DNA of 64,000 nucleotides from the NCBI RefSeq assembly GCF_007096885.1, contig NZ_VJNO01000010.1, forward strand, positions 1 through 64,000, written 5' to 3'. How positions within the stretch are numbered: the first letter of the stretch is position 1; every line of letters begins with the position of its first letter. This document shows, in pieces, positions 9,123 through 17,147 of the stretch. The DNA is from Streptomyces sp. 130. GTDB taxonomy: Bacteria > Actinomycetota > Actinomycetes > Streptomycetales > Streptomycetaceae. Under the pieces are notes generated by a model. That model had not been told where the DNA came from and made no database searches. It worked only from the letters and a program-made list of their open reading frames with translations. Made by a program: the position numbers and the translations under genes.

Positions 9123-10520
9123 TCAGACGTTCCGGCTGTGGCTGATGGTCCGCTCCGCCGGCGCGTCACGGAACAGGTTGATGGCGTCCAGGTGCTCGGC
9201 GCGCGTCTCCTCGTCGCGCACGCCCATGCCCTCGCGCGGGGCCAGCGCCAGGACGCCGACCTTGCCCTGGTGGGCGTTGCGGTGCACGTCGTGGGCGGCC
9301 TGGCCGGTCTCCTCCAGGGAGTAGACCTTGGAGAGCGTGGGGTGGATCTTGCCCTTGGCGATCAGGCGGTTGGCCTCCCAGGCCTCGCGGTAGTTGGCGA
9401 AGTGGGAGCCGATGATGCGCTTGAGCGACATCCACAGGTAGCGGTTGTCGTACTCGTGGTTGTAGCCCGAGGTCGAGGCGCAGGTGACGATGGTGCCGCC
9501 CTTGCGGGTCACGTAGACGCTCGCGCCGAACGTCTCGCGGCCGGGGTGCTCGAAGACGATGTCCACGTCCTCGCCGCCGGTCAGTTCACGGATGCGCTTG
9601 CCGAACCGCTTCCACTCGCGCGGGTCCTGGTTGCGCTCGTCCTTCCAGAACCTGTAGCCCTCGGCGTTGCGGTCGATGATCGCCTCGGCGCCCATCTTCC
9701 GGCAGATCTCCGCCTTCTGCTCGCTGGAGACGACGCAGATCGGGTTGGCGCCGCCGGCCAGTGCGAACTGCGTGGCGTACGAGCCGAGTCCGCCGCTGGC
9801 GCCCCAGATCAGCACGTTGTCGCCCTGCTTCATGCCGGCGCCGTTGCGCGAGACGAGCTGGCGGTACGCGGTGGAGTTGACGAGCCCGGGAGCCGCGGCC
9901 TCCTCCCAGCTGAGGTGACCGGGCTTCGGCATCAGCTGGTTCGACTTGACGAGCGCGATCTCGGCGAGACCGCCGAAGTTCGTCTCGAAGCCCCAGATGC
10001 GCTGCTCCGGGTCGAGCATCGTGTCGTTGTGGCCGTCCGAGGACTCCAGTTCGACGGAGAGGCAGTGCGCGACGACCTCGTCGCCGGGCTTCCAGGCGTT
10101 GACGCCCGGGCCGGTGCGCAGGACGACGCCCGCCAGGTCGGAACCGATGACGTGGTACGGCAGGTCGTGGCGCTTGGTGAGCTCGCTGACCCTGCCGTAC
10201 CGCTCCAGGAAGCCGAAGGTGGAGACCGGCTCGAAGATGGAGGTCCAGACGGAGTTGTAGTTCACCGAGCTGGCCATGACCGCGACCAGGGCTTCGCCCG
10301 GGCCGAGTTCCGGCACCGGCACGTCCTCCACGTGGAGCGACTTGCGCGGGTCCTTGTCGCGGCTTTCGACGCCCGCGAACATCTCGGCCTCGTCCTTGTG
10401 GACGGTGACCGCGCGGTACGACTCGGGCACGGGCAGCGCCGCGAAGTCGGCGGCGGTGGGCGCGGCGGAGCCGCCCTTCGCTTCGGTCTGCGACTGGATC
10501 GCGTCCAGGATTTCCTTCAC
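9123..10520 (-). CDS. ccrA: Crotonyl-CoA carboxylase/reductase
   Basis: Ccr reductively carboxylates crotonyl-CoA with CO2 and NADPH to ethylmalonyl-CoA, the defining step of the pathway, and also supplies the ethylmalonyl-CoA extender for polyketides. The 465-residue MDR-fold protein has the Rossmann motif WGASGGLGSYA. Counting from the GTG start at 10520, residues N89, F178/E179 (in GFETN) and H373 (in GSHF) line up, with a constant offset of 8, with the CO2-binding Asn81, Phe170, Glu171 and His365 described for Kitasatospora setae Ccr. A GGAGG site lies 7 bases upstream of the GTG. It is the first gene of the operon and has an unusually long leader. Confidence 0.95.
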   Translation of the reverse strand: MKEILDAIQSQTEAKGGSAAPTAADFAALPVPESYRAVTVHKDEAEMFAGVESRDKDPRKSLHVEDVPVPELGPGEALVAVMASSVNYNSVWTSIFEPVSTFGFLERYGRVSELTKRHDLPYHVIGSDLAGVVLRTGPGVNAWKPGDEVVAHCLSVELESSDGHNDTMLDPEQRIWGFETNFGGLAEIALVKSNQLMPKPGHLSWEEAAAPGLVNSTAYRQLVSRNGAGMKQGDNVLIWGASGGLGSYATQFALAGGANPICVVSSEQKAEICRKMGAEAIIDRNAEGYRFWKDERNQDPREWKRFGKRIRELTGGEDVDIVFEHPGRETFGASVYVTRKGGTIVTCASTSGYNHEYDNRYLWMSLKRIIGSHFANYREAWEANRLIAKGKIHPTLSKVYSLEETGQAAHDVHRNAHQGKVGVLALAPREGMGVRDEETRAEHLDAINLFRDAPAERTISHSRNV

Positions 10521-10544
10521 GGGTGCCTCCGGCGGATGGGGTCT

Positions 10545-10576
10545 CCCCGGCTTCGAGCGGAGTCGAGAGCTCGGGG
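10545..10576. repeat. Imperfect inverted repeat in the ccr leader
   Basis: CCCCG...TTCGA, six bases, TCGAG...CGGGG can fold as a stem-loop 25 bases upstream of the ccr start codon. The text resembles short inverted repeats found between genes across Streptomyces genomes, so it may be one copy of a dispersed element and not a ccr-specific switch. That resemblance is from memory and untested. Confidence 0.45.
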
Positions 10577-10785
10577 AAGCGTTGAGGGAACGCTGAGGGG
10601 TCCCTGCGGACAGGGGGACGGGTCTGGAGGTGTGCCGTCGGTTCGGCGGGGTGGTGCTCGGCTGCTTGCTCGGTGGAGCAGAAGGGTTGCCTGGTGACGC
10701 AGGCGCCCGGGCGCGCAGGCACGGTGGCTTGCGGGGACAGCCGGCGTACGTGAGTTGCCAGCACGCCGGCCGCCCGGATGCCTTC

Positions 10786-10814
10786 AACGTATGGCACTGC
10801 GTGACAGCTGACAA
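10786..10814 (-). promoter_or_regulatory. Predicted promoter of the ethylmalonyl-CoA operon
   Basis: On the minus strand TTGTCA (10809-10814) and TACGTT (10786-10791) are separated by exactly 17 bp, a good vegetative sigma match. The palindrome GGCAC-TCG-GTGCC at 10815-10827 abuts the -35 element and could be an operator. Confidence 0.5.
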
Positions 10815-10911
10815 GGCACTCGGTGCCAGTAATTTCCCTCAATTGTCAGACGGTCGCCACGCATGAGCAACACGGGCGGCGGTATGCCCGAAGGCGTCCT
10901 GGTATGGCCGG

Positions 10912-11724
10912 TCAGCGGTGTGTGAGGTGGTAGACGTACGGAGTCGTGGTGGTCAGTGCCGTGAAGCCGAGCCGCTCCAGGATCGGGTGGCTGTCCTCGG
11001 TGGCGTCGACCTGAAGGTGTTCGTAGCCGCGCTCCGCCGCCACGGCCGCCCGGCGGGCCACCAGCGCCCGGTAGACACCCCGCCCGCGCCAGGCCGGGAC
11101 CGTGCCGCCGCCCCACAGCCCCGCGAACCCCGTGCCCGGATGCAACTCCATCCGGGCGGAGCTGACCGGCTCGCCGCCCGCCACGGCCACCAGCGCCACG
11201 AAACGCTCCGGGTCCTCGCGCAACCGGGCCAGGACCTGCCGGCGCAGCCGGGACGCGTCCGTGCCGAACGCCCGCTCATGGGCGCGGGCCATCAGCTCCA
11301 CGCCCGCCTCGTCCCGCACCTCTTCCAGCCGGACGCCGTCCGGCAGCCGCACCCGCCCGGCCTGCTCGGCCACCCGCGCCACCAGCAGGGTCTCCGGCTC
11401 CCCGGCCTCGAAACCGGCCGCCGACAGCCGCGCGCCCAGGTCGGCGGGCCGGTCGTGCCCGTACAGCTTCCACTCGAACTCCTCGCGGCCCGCCCGCTCG
11501 CAGTGCGCCACCTGCTCGGCGATCGCCGCGTCCGCCCGGGCGGCGTCCAGGTCCGGCGCGGACCACACCACCCCGTTCCAGTCGTGCGCGGCGCCCACCA
11601 GCCGTACGACGTCGCCCACGCGTTCGGCGCGGGCGCCGGGGCCGTCGGGGCGGGCCTGTTCGCGCATCACCCGGTCGAAACGGGCGAGGAGGCGGGCCGG
11701 GGCGGATGTCACATGATCGTTCAT
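10912..11724 (-). CDS. GNAT-family N-acetyltransferase
   Basis: A 270-residue protein with one recognisable GNAT fold in its C-terminal half: GGTVPAWRGRGVYRALV (residues about 205-225) is the acetyl-CoA pyrophosphate loop (R/Q-x-x-G-x-G/A), followed by HLQVDATEDSHPILERLGF, the usual last strand and helix. The N-terminal 120 residues are a divergent domain and may be a degenerate second GNAT fold. Substrate unknown. The ATG at 11724 is used; a GTG four codons later is possible. It lies 73 bases after the TetR gene on the same strand and may be cotranscribed with it. Confidence 0.82.
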   Translation of the reverse strand: MNDHVTSAPARLLARFDRVMREQARPDGPGARAERVGDVVRLVGAAHDWNGVVWSAPDLDAARADAAIAEQVAHCERAGREEFEWKLYGHDRPADLGARLSAAGFEAGEPETLLVARVAEQAGRVRLPDGVRLEEVRDEAGVELMARAHERAFGTDASRLRRQVLARLREDPERFVALVAVAGGEPVSSARMELHPGTGFAGLWGGGTVPAWRGRGVYRALVARRAAVAAERGYEHLQVDATEDSHPILERLGFTALTTTTPYVYHLTHR

Positions 11725-11758
11725 GCGCCACACCCCAGCATCGGGGCCCCGCACCGGC

Positions 11759-11798
11759 AACGGGGTTTCCCGGCGGCCAACGGGGTCTCCCGGCGGCT
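11759..11798. repeat. 20-bp tandem duplication
   Basis: Two adjacent 20-bp copies (11759-11778 and 11779-11798) match at 18 positions. They fill the gap between the TetR stop and the GNAT start. Confidence 0.8.
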
Positions 11799-12613
11799 CA
11801 GCGCTCCTTGAGGGCCTGCTGGATCGTCCGCATCACTTCGTCCAGCGGCGCGTCCGTACGCGCCACCGCGACCAGCACCTCGCCCTGGGTCTCCACCGAA
11901 GCGGCCGGCGGCTTCGCGGGCTCGGCGCCCGCCGTGCGCCCCGCGCCGATGCCCGTGCCGAAGGTGTCGCGCACGATGGCGAACGCCTGGTCGAGCTGTG
12001 CCTCCACATCGCCCTGCCCGTCCGCCCGCAGCCAGCGGCGCAGCACGTGGTTGTGCGCGGTGACGACGGCGGACGCGGCGACCTCGGCCAGCAACGGGTC
12101 GTCGTTGCCGGGCTGGTGGTCGCGCTCGTCGAAGTGGCCCAGCAGATACCGCGTGAACAGCCGCTCGTAGCGGGCCACCGAGGCGATCTCCGCCTGGCGC
12201 AGGGTCGGCACCTCGCGGGTCAGCTTGTAACGGGCCACGGAGACCGCGGGCTTGGCCGCGTACATCCGCATGACCTCCTTGATGCCGCGGCACACCGTGT
12301 CGAGCGGGTGCTCGTGCGCGGGGGCGGCGTTGAGGACGGCCTCGGCCCGTACGAGGGTGTCGTCGTGGTCCGGGAAGATCGCCTCTTCCTTGGAGCGGAA
12401 GTGGCGGAAGAAGGTCCGCCGGGCCACGCCCGCCGCGCCCGCGATCTCGTCGACCGTGGTCGCTTCGTACCCCTTCGTCGCGAAGAGTTCCATCGCCGCG
12501 GCGGCCAGTTCGCGGCGCATTCTGAGCCGCTGGGCGGCGGCTCGGGTGCCGACGGCGCTTTCCGGGACGTCGGGCGCGGCGGACACACGGGAGGACCTGG
12601 CGGGCTGGGACAT
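11798..12613 (-). CDS. TetR-family transcriptional regulator
   Basis: A 271-residue regulator. Residues about 35-85 are the DNA-binding domain with LFATKGYEATTVDEIAGAAGVARRTFFRHFRSKE in pieces typical of TetR helix-turn-helix. The C-terminal ligand domain is helical and unassigned, and the last 50 residues are Ala/Gly-rich. The ATG at 12613 gives a 30-residue leader before the helix-turn-helix; an ATG six codons upstream is possible. It is 91 bases downstream of the hydroxyacyl-CoA dehydrogenase gene and two genes from the ccr operon on the same strand, so acyl-CoA-responsive control of one or both is a reasonable inference, not shown. Confidence 0.88.
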   Translation of the reverse strand: MSQPARSSRVSAAPDVPESAVGTRAAAQRLRMRRELAAAAMELFATKGYEATTVDEIAGAAGVARRTFFRHFRSKEEAIFPDHDDTLVRAEAVLNAAPAHEHPLDTVCRGIKEVMRMYAAKPAVSVARYKLTREVPTLRQAEIASVARYERLFTRYLLGHFDERDHQPGNDDPLLAEVAASAVVTAHNHVLRRWLRADGQGDVEAQLDQAFAIVRDTFGTGIGAGRTAGAEPAKPPAASVETQGEVLVAVARTDAPLDEVMRTIQQALKER

Positions 12614-12704
12614 GGTGTGAACGTACTGCATGGGGCCGGGAGAGCGCGCCTGAGGGGGCGGGCCGCCCGAAGGCCCCAGCAGCCCGCCCCAGCCGGCTCC
12701 CGCG

Positions 12705-14486
12705 TCAGCGGCGGGCATATTCGCGGAATCCGCGCCCCGTCTTGCGGCCGAGGCAGCCCGCGGCCACCAGGTGTTCCAGGAGCGGGGCGGGCGCCAGGCC
12801 CGGGTCGCGGAACTCGTTGTGGAGCACCTTCTCGATGGCCAGCGAGACATCGAGCCCCACCACGTCCAGCAGCTCGAACGGGCCCATCGGATAGCCGCCG
12901 CCCAGCTTCATCGCGGCGTCGATGTCGTCGAGGGACGCGTAGTGCTCCTCGACCATCTTGATCGCGTTGTTGAGGTACGGGAACAGCAGCGCGTTCACGA
13001 TGAAACCGGCCCGGTCCCCGCAGTCCACCGGGTGCTTGCGGACCGCGTGGCACACCTCGTGGACCGTGGCGCGGACATCGTCGGCGGTGAGCACCGTACG
13101 CACGACCTCGACCAGCTTCATCGCGGGCGCCGGGTTGAAGAAGTGCATCCCGACGACGTCCCCGGGCCGCCCGGTGGCCCGGGCGATCGCGACGACCGGC
13201 AGCGAGGAGGTCGTCGTGGCCAGCACCGCGCCCGGCCGGCACACCTTGTCCAGCGTGGCGAAGAGCTCCTGCTTGACCAGCAGGTCCTCCGCGACCGCCT
13301 CGACCGCGAGGTCCACCTCCGCGAAGGCGTCCAGCGAGGCCGCCGGGGTGATCCTGCCCAGCGCCGCGTCCCGGGCCTCGTCGCTCAGCCGCCCCTTGGC
13401 CACCGACCGGTCCAGCGACTTGGCGATCCGGGCCTTGGCGAGGTCCGCCTTCTCCTGGCCGCGCGCGGCGAGCACCACGTCGTAGCCGGCCTTGGCGAAG
13501 ACCTCCGCGATCCCGGAGGCCATCGTCCCCGAGCCCGCGACGCCCACCGACCGCACGGTGCGCCCGGCGGCCTCCTCGGCGGGCGGCGCCGGGGTCAGGG
13601 CGTCCGGCACCACGGTCTGGCCGCCCGGTTCGGCGTAGGTGTAGAAGCCGCGGCCCGCCTTGCGCCCGGTCAGACCGGCGGCGGCGAGCTGGCCGAGGAC
13701 GGGCGCGGGGGCGTGCAGGCGGTCGTGCGAGGCGGAGTACATCGCCTCCAGGACCGTGCGGGCCGTGTCGATGCCGATCAGGTCCAGCAGGGCCAGCGGA
13801 CCCATGGGCAGGCCGCAGCCCAGCTTCATCGCGGCATCGATGTCCTCGCGGGTGGCGTAGTTCGCCTCGTACATCGCGGCGGCCTGGTTGAGATAGCCGA
13901 ACAGCAGGCCGTCCGCGACGAACCCGGGCCGGTCGCCGATGGCCACCGGCTCCTTGCCCAGCAGGCGCGCCAGCTCGGTGACCGCCTCCACGGCGGGCGG
14001 GGCGGTCAGCACCGATGAGACCACCTCGACCAGCTTCATCGCCGGGGCCGGGTTGAAGAAGTGCAGGCCGAGCACCCGCTCCGGGCGCTGCGACTCGGCC
14101 GCGAGGCGGGTCACCGACAGGGCGTTGGTGCCGGTCGCGAGGATCGTGGCCGGGGAGACGATCGTGTCGAGCTCCCGGAAGACCTGCTGCTTGATCTCGT
14201 ACGACTCCGGCACGACCTCGATGACCAGCTCCGCGTCGGCGGCCGCCTGGAGGTCGGAGAACGTACGGAAGCGGGCCAGGGCGTCGCGCCGCTCCTCCTC
14301 GGTGATCCGCCCGCGCTCCACGGCACGGGCGGTGGACGCCTCCAGCGAGGCGACGGCCCGGCGGGCGGCGGCCTCGTCGGTGTCGATGCCGATGACCTCG
14401 CGGCCGGAACGGGCCAGGACCTCGGCGATTCCGGTGCCCATCGTGCCGAGGCCGACGACGGCGATGGTGGAGAGAGGGGTGTCCAT
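12705..14486 (-). CDS. 3-hydroxyacyl-CoA dehydrogenase with two tandem dehydrogenase units
   Basis: The 593-residue protein is an internal duplication. Each half has an NAD-binding Rossmann start (VVGLGTMGTGIAEVLARSG near residue 10; VAGSGTMASGIAEVFAKAG near 305), the catalytic HFFNPAPAMKLVEVV segment, and a C-terminal dimer domain with FGYLNQAAAM or FPYLNNAIKM. This resembles PaaH/FadB-type dehydrogenases without the hydratase domain. Likely reaction: NAD-dependent oxidation or reverse reduction of 3-hydroxybutyryl- and longer 3-hydroxyacyl-CoA. Since Ccr consumes crotonyl-CoA made from 3-hydroxybutyryl-CoA, proximity to the ethylmalonyl-CoA operon makes it a candidate feeder enzyme. The ATG at 14486 is preceded by an in-frame GTG. 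Both halves keep their catalytic motifs. Confidence 0.92.
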   Translation of the reverse strand: MDTPLSTIAVVGLGTMGTGIAEVLARSGREVIGIDTDEAAARRAVASLEASTARAVERGRITEEERRDALARFRTFSDLQAAADAELVIEVVPESYEIKQQVFRELDTIVSPATILATGTNALSVTRLAAESQRPERVLGLHFFNPAPAMKLVEVVSSVLTAPPAVEAVTELARLLGKEPVAIGDRPGFVADGLLFGYLNQAAAMYEANYATREDIDAAMKLGCGLPMGPLALLDLIGIDTARTVLEAMYSASHDRLHAPAPVLGQLAAAGLTGRKAGRGFYTYAEPGGQTVVPDALTPAPPAEEAAGRTVRSVGVAGSGTMASGIAEVFAKAGYDVVLAARGQEKADLAKARIAKSLDRSVAKGRLSDEARDAALGRITPAASLDAFAEVDLAVEAVAEDLLVKQELFATLDKVCRPGAVLATTTSSLPVVAIARATGRPGDVVGMHFFNPAPAMKLVEVVRTVLTADDVRATVHEVCHAVRKHPVDCGDRAGFIVNALLFPYLNNAIKMVEEHYASLDDIDAAMKLGGGYPMGPFELLDVVGLDVSLAIEKVLHNEFRDPGLAPAPLLEHLVAAGCLGRKTGRGFREYARR

Positions 14487-14691
14487 CACGGGACTCCAGG
14501 GGTGAGTGACGACTGGGAGAACGCACGGCGCGCGAGGCGCGCGGAAGGTGCCTGTCGTGGTGTTCGACCACCGGGCGTGATCCACGCACGGGACCGGAAA
14601 ATGAGCGACGGACCCTGTCCCGGGGCCGCGTCTCGTACAGCTGCCGAACCGACAACACTCCGGGTGGCTGCGTCACCAGGCCAGCGGAGCG

Positions 14692-14708
14692 GCGGGATCA
14701 GATCCCGC
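14692..14708. promoter_or_regulatory. 17-bp palindrome, candidate operator
   Basis: GCGGGATC-A-GATCCCGC is a perfect 8-bp inverted repeat around one base, in the region between the divergent dehydrogenase and HEAT genes. Size and symmetry suit a TetR- or GntR-type dimer; the binding protein is unknown. Confidence 0.4.
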
Positions 14709-14785
14709 TCAACTGAGCTTAACCAGCGAGTAACGAGCGCGCCAGCCCCGGTCAGTTGTGGGCCGCACCACATTTCCGGGGCCCG

Positions 14786-14814
14786 TCGGCACACACCGTG
14801 TCCGCCGATACGCT
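14786..14814 (+). promoter_or_regulatory. Predicted leaderless promoter of the HEAT gene
   Basis: TCGGCA (14786-14791), a 17-bp spacer and TACGCT (14809-14814) end 7 bases before the ATG at 14822. No ribosome binding site is present, so the transcript probably starts at or beside the initiation codon. Confidence 0.55.
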
Positions 14815-14821
14815 GACGGTC

Positions 14822-15397
14822 ATGGACGACGAGGAGTTCCGGTCGCTCGCGCACCGGCTGGCCGACGAGGCGGGGGAGCCGGCGGCCTACCGCGCCCTGC
14901 TCGCCACCGAGGACGAGGAAGAGCTGGCCCGGGTCCTCGTCGCACCCGAACGCCCGCTCTGGGCCCGCGAGATCGCCGCGTTCCGCCTGGGCTGCGCCGG
15001 TGACCCCCGCGCCTTCGAACCCCTGGTCCTCCTCCTCAACCACCGCGACCCCGGCCGTTGCGTCAGCGCCGCCCACGCCCTGGCCCGGCTGGCCGACCCC
15101 CGCACCCCCCGGGCCGCCGCCGCCCTCGCGACCAACCCGCTGCGCACCGCCTACGCCCTCCACCCGGTCCGCCTGCTCACCACGCTGAACGCCCCGGAGT
15201 CGGTACCCGCCCTGATCGAGACCCTGTCCCGCCTGCTCACCCCGGACGAACCGCACTGGCGCGTCGCCCTGGCCTGCGTGGAGGGCCTGGGCACCCTGGG
15301 GGACGCCCGCGCCCGCCCGGTCCTGGAGGCGGCACTGCCCCGGCCACGCCTGGCGGAGGCGGCCCGGGAGGCGCTCGGCCGGCTGGGGAGCGAATGA
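14822..15397 (+). CDS. HEAT-repeat protein
   Basis: A 191-residue alpha-helical protein with HEAT/PBS-lyase-like repeats. Recurrent helix pairs appear as REIAAFRLGCAGDPRAFEPLVLLL, CVSAAHALARLADPRTPRA and VALACVEGLGTLGDARARPVLEAAL, spaced about 35-65 residues apart. Such proteins are scaffolds; no catalytic residues are seen. It contains no lysine at all. The start is set by the predicted leaderless promoter. The gene is alone between divergent and convergent neighbours; its role is unknown. Confidence 0.8.
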   Translation: MDDEEFRSLAHRLADEAGEPAAYRALLATEDEEELARVLVAPERPLWAREIAAFRLGCAGDPRAFEPLVLLLNHRDPGRCVSAAHALARLADPRTPRAAAALATNPLRTAYALHPVRLLTTLNAPESVPALIETLSRLLTPDEPHWRVALACVEGLGTLGDARARPVLEAALPRPRLAEAAREALGRLGSE

Positions 15398-15401
15398 GCG
15401 C

Positions 15402-15434
15402 AGGGGCGCACGCGGTCGTCCCGCGTGCGCCCCT
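15402..15434. terminator. Bidirectional hairpin terminator
   Basis: A 14-bp perfect stem (15402-15415 with 15421-15434) and 5-base loop sits between the convergent HEAT and aminopeptidase genes. Confidence 0.85.
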
Positions 15435-15446
15435 CGGTGCCCGGGT

Positions 15447-17030
15447 TCAGCCCCGGAACCCCAGCAGCCCGTGCAGCACGCTGCCCCGGTCCGCGTCCGG
15501 ACGCACCGCCGGGCGGGCCGACTTGGCGGTCTCCGGCTCCGGGTCGGGGGTCTTCGCGCAGACCGCGTCCACGTCGCCCCGGCCGGCGCGGGGGAGGGCG
15601 CCCTTCGCCAGGTAGTCCGCCAGATAGCGGTCCAGGCAGGCGTTGCCGCTCAGGGTGATCCCGTGGTTGCCGCCGCCCTGCTCGACCACCAGGCGGGAGC
15701 CGCGCAGCTTGCGGTGCAGGGTGACGCCGCCCTCGTACGGGGTGGCCGCGTCGTCCGTCGCCTGGAAGAGGAGCGCCGGGGGCAGGGCGCGGTTGGAGAC
15801 CCGCACCGGGTTCAGCGGCTCCACCGGCCAGTCGGCGCACGGGGCGTTGTACCAGGTGTTCCCCCAGGCCATGAACGGGGCCTTCGCGTGCACCCGCCAG
15901 GTGTCACTCCGCCAGGTGTTCCAGTCGCGCGGCCAGGAGGCGTCCCGGCACTGCACGGCCGTGTAGACCGAGTACCCGTTGTCGCCCTCCGCGTCCACCG
16001 CGCCGAACCGTTCGAACGCCGCGACGAGCGGCTTCTCGTCCCGGTCGTTGACGTACGCGGCGAACGCCTCGGCCAGCACCGGCCAGTAGCCGTTGTAGTA
16101 GCCGCCCGGCAGGAAGGTGTCGTCCAGCTCGCCCGCGCCGACCTTCCCGCCCGCCGGACGCTTCTTCACCGCGTCCCGCATCCGGTACCAGGCGGCCTCG
16201 ACCTGTGCCGGGCCGGCGCCCAGGCGGTAGGTGGCGTCGTACTTCGCGACCCAGGCCGCGAACGCCTTGTGCCGGGTGTCGAACGCGTAGTCCTGGGCGA
16301 GGTTGTCCTCGTACCAGACGCCCTCGGGGTCCACGTTCGAGTCGAGGACCAGGCGCCGGACGCGGTCCGGGAAGAGCTTGGCGTACACCGCGCCGAGATA
16401 GGTGCCGTAGGAGTAGCCGAGGTAGTTGAGCTGCCGCGCCCCGGTCGCGCGGCGGATCACGTCCAGGTCCTTGGCCGCGCTCACCGTGTCCATGTGGGGG
16501 AGCAGGTCCGGGTACTTCTCGCCGCAGGCCGCCGCGAAGTCACGGGCCCGGTTGTGGCTGACCCGCTCGCCGCCGAGGGACTGGGGCACGGGGTCGGGCC
16601 TGACCGGGTCGAAGTACCCGGGCAGGCAGTCCAGGGCCGGGCGGCTCTTCCCGACGCCGCGCGGGTCGAAGCCGATCACGTCGTACTGCGAGGCGACCGC
16701 CCTCGGCAGCGAGGCCGCGACGAAGGCGGCCAGCGACAGGCCGCTGCCGCCGGGGCCGCCCGGGTTCACCAGCAGCGGGCCCTGGAAGGTCTTCGAGGTG
16801 TGCGGCACCCGCGTCAGGGCCAGGGTGACCTGGCGGCCCGCCGGGTCCTCGTGGTCGAGCGGCGAGCGCACCGTCGCGCACTGCAGCGTCGGCGACGACT
16901 TCGTACCGCAGTCCTTCCAGGCGAGCGGTGCGGCGCGCGGCGTCGCGGTGTCCGCCGCGGCCGGCGCGGCGGTCACCAGACCGGCGACCGTCGCCCCGAG
17001 GGCGCACAGCAGTACGGAACGGTTCGTCAT
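15447..17030 (-). CDS. Secreted tripeptidyl aminopeptidase-like alpha/beta hydrolase
   Basis: A 527-residue secreted serine hydrolase similar to Streptomyces Tap/SlpD/SlpE tripeptidyl aminopeptidases. The signal peptide (residues 1 to about 27) ends in AAPAAADTA. NPGGPGGSG near residue 90 forms the oxyanion region, GYSYGTYLG holds the nucleophile Ser, DDAATPYEGG the acidic residue and GGGNHGI the His; the C-terminal TAP-like domain is present. The usual role is removal of N-terminal tripeptides from extracellular proteins. The ATG at 17030 has a GGGAGG site 4 bases upstream. Pairs of cysteines fit disulfides outside the cell. Monocistronic by spacing. Confidence 0.9.
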   Translation of the reverse strand: MTNRSVLLCALGATVAGLVTAAPAAADTATPRAAPLAWKDCGTKSSPTLQCATVRSPLDHEDPAGRQVTLALTRVPHTSKTFQGPLLVNPGGPGGSGLSLAAFVAASLPRAVASQYDVIGFDPRGVGKSRPALDCLPGYFDPVRPDPVPQSLGGERVSHNRARDFAAACGEKYPDLLPHMDTVSAAKDLDVIRRATGARQLNYLGYSYGTYLGAVYAKLFPDRVRRLVLDSNVDPEGVWYEDNLAQDYAFDTRHKAFAAWVAKYDATYRLGAGPAQVEAAWYRMRDAVKKRPAGGKVGAGELDDTFLPGGYYNGYWPVLAEAFAAYVNDRDEKPLVAAFERFGAVDAEGDNGYSVYTAVQCRDASWPRDWNTWRSDTWRVHAKAPFMAWGNTWYNAPCADWPVEPLNPVRVSNRALPPALLFQATDDAATPYEGGVTLHRKLRGSRLVVEQGGGNHGITLSGNACLDRYLADYLAKGALPRAGRGDVDAVCAKTPDPEPETAKSARPAVRPDADRGSVLHGLLGFRG

Positions 17031-17147
17031 ATGGCCTCCCGGAACGGCGGAACACGGCTGCGCGGTGGGCAGCCCCCGCCGCATGTTCCCCGCAATCGGC
17101 GCCGGAAGGACCCGTTGTGGTGAGAGATGACCCGTTTGCCCGCCCGC

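Larger units (their letters stand above)
10521..10911. other. 391-bp intergenic region: ccr leader and promoter
   Basis: No gene is visible here. It holds the predicted ccr promoter at 10786-10814, a leader of roughly 260 bases with a hairpin at 10545-10576, and a 13-bp palindrome next to the -35 element. The 3' end of the GNAT gene lies just beyond. Confidence 0.6.
14487..14821. other. 335-bp divergent intergenic region
   Basis: No coding sequence is supported. It carries a 17-bp palindrome at 14692-14708 and, at its right edge, the predicted leaderless promoter of the HEAT-repeat gene. I could not place a convincing promoter for the hydroxyacyl-CoA dehydrogenase gene. Confidence 0.6.

Noticed and set aside
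7329-10697. 1122-codon plus-strand frame across ecm and ccr
   Set aside because: Antisense shadow of two well-identified genes; the translation is Val/Asp/Arg-rich without motifs.
12220-14676. 818-codon minus-strand frame overlapping the hydroxyacyl-CoA dehydrogenase
   Set aside because: Out-of-frame reading of the same strand; low-complexity Arg/Gly/Pro text, whereas the other frame has two complete NAD-binding folds.
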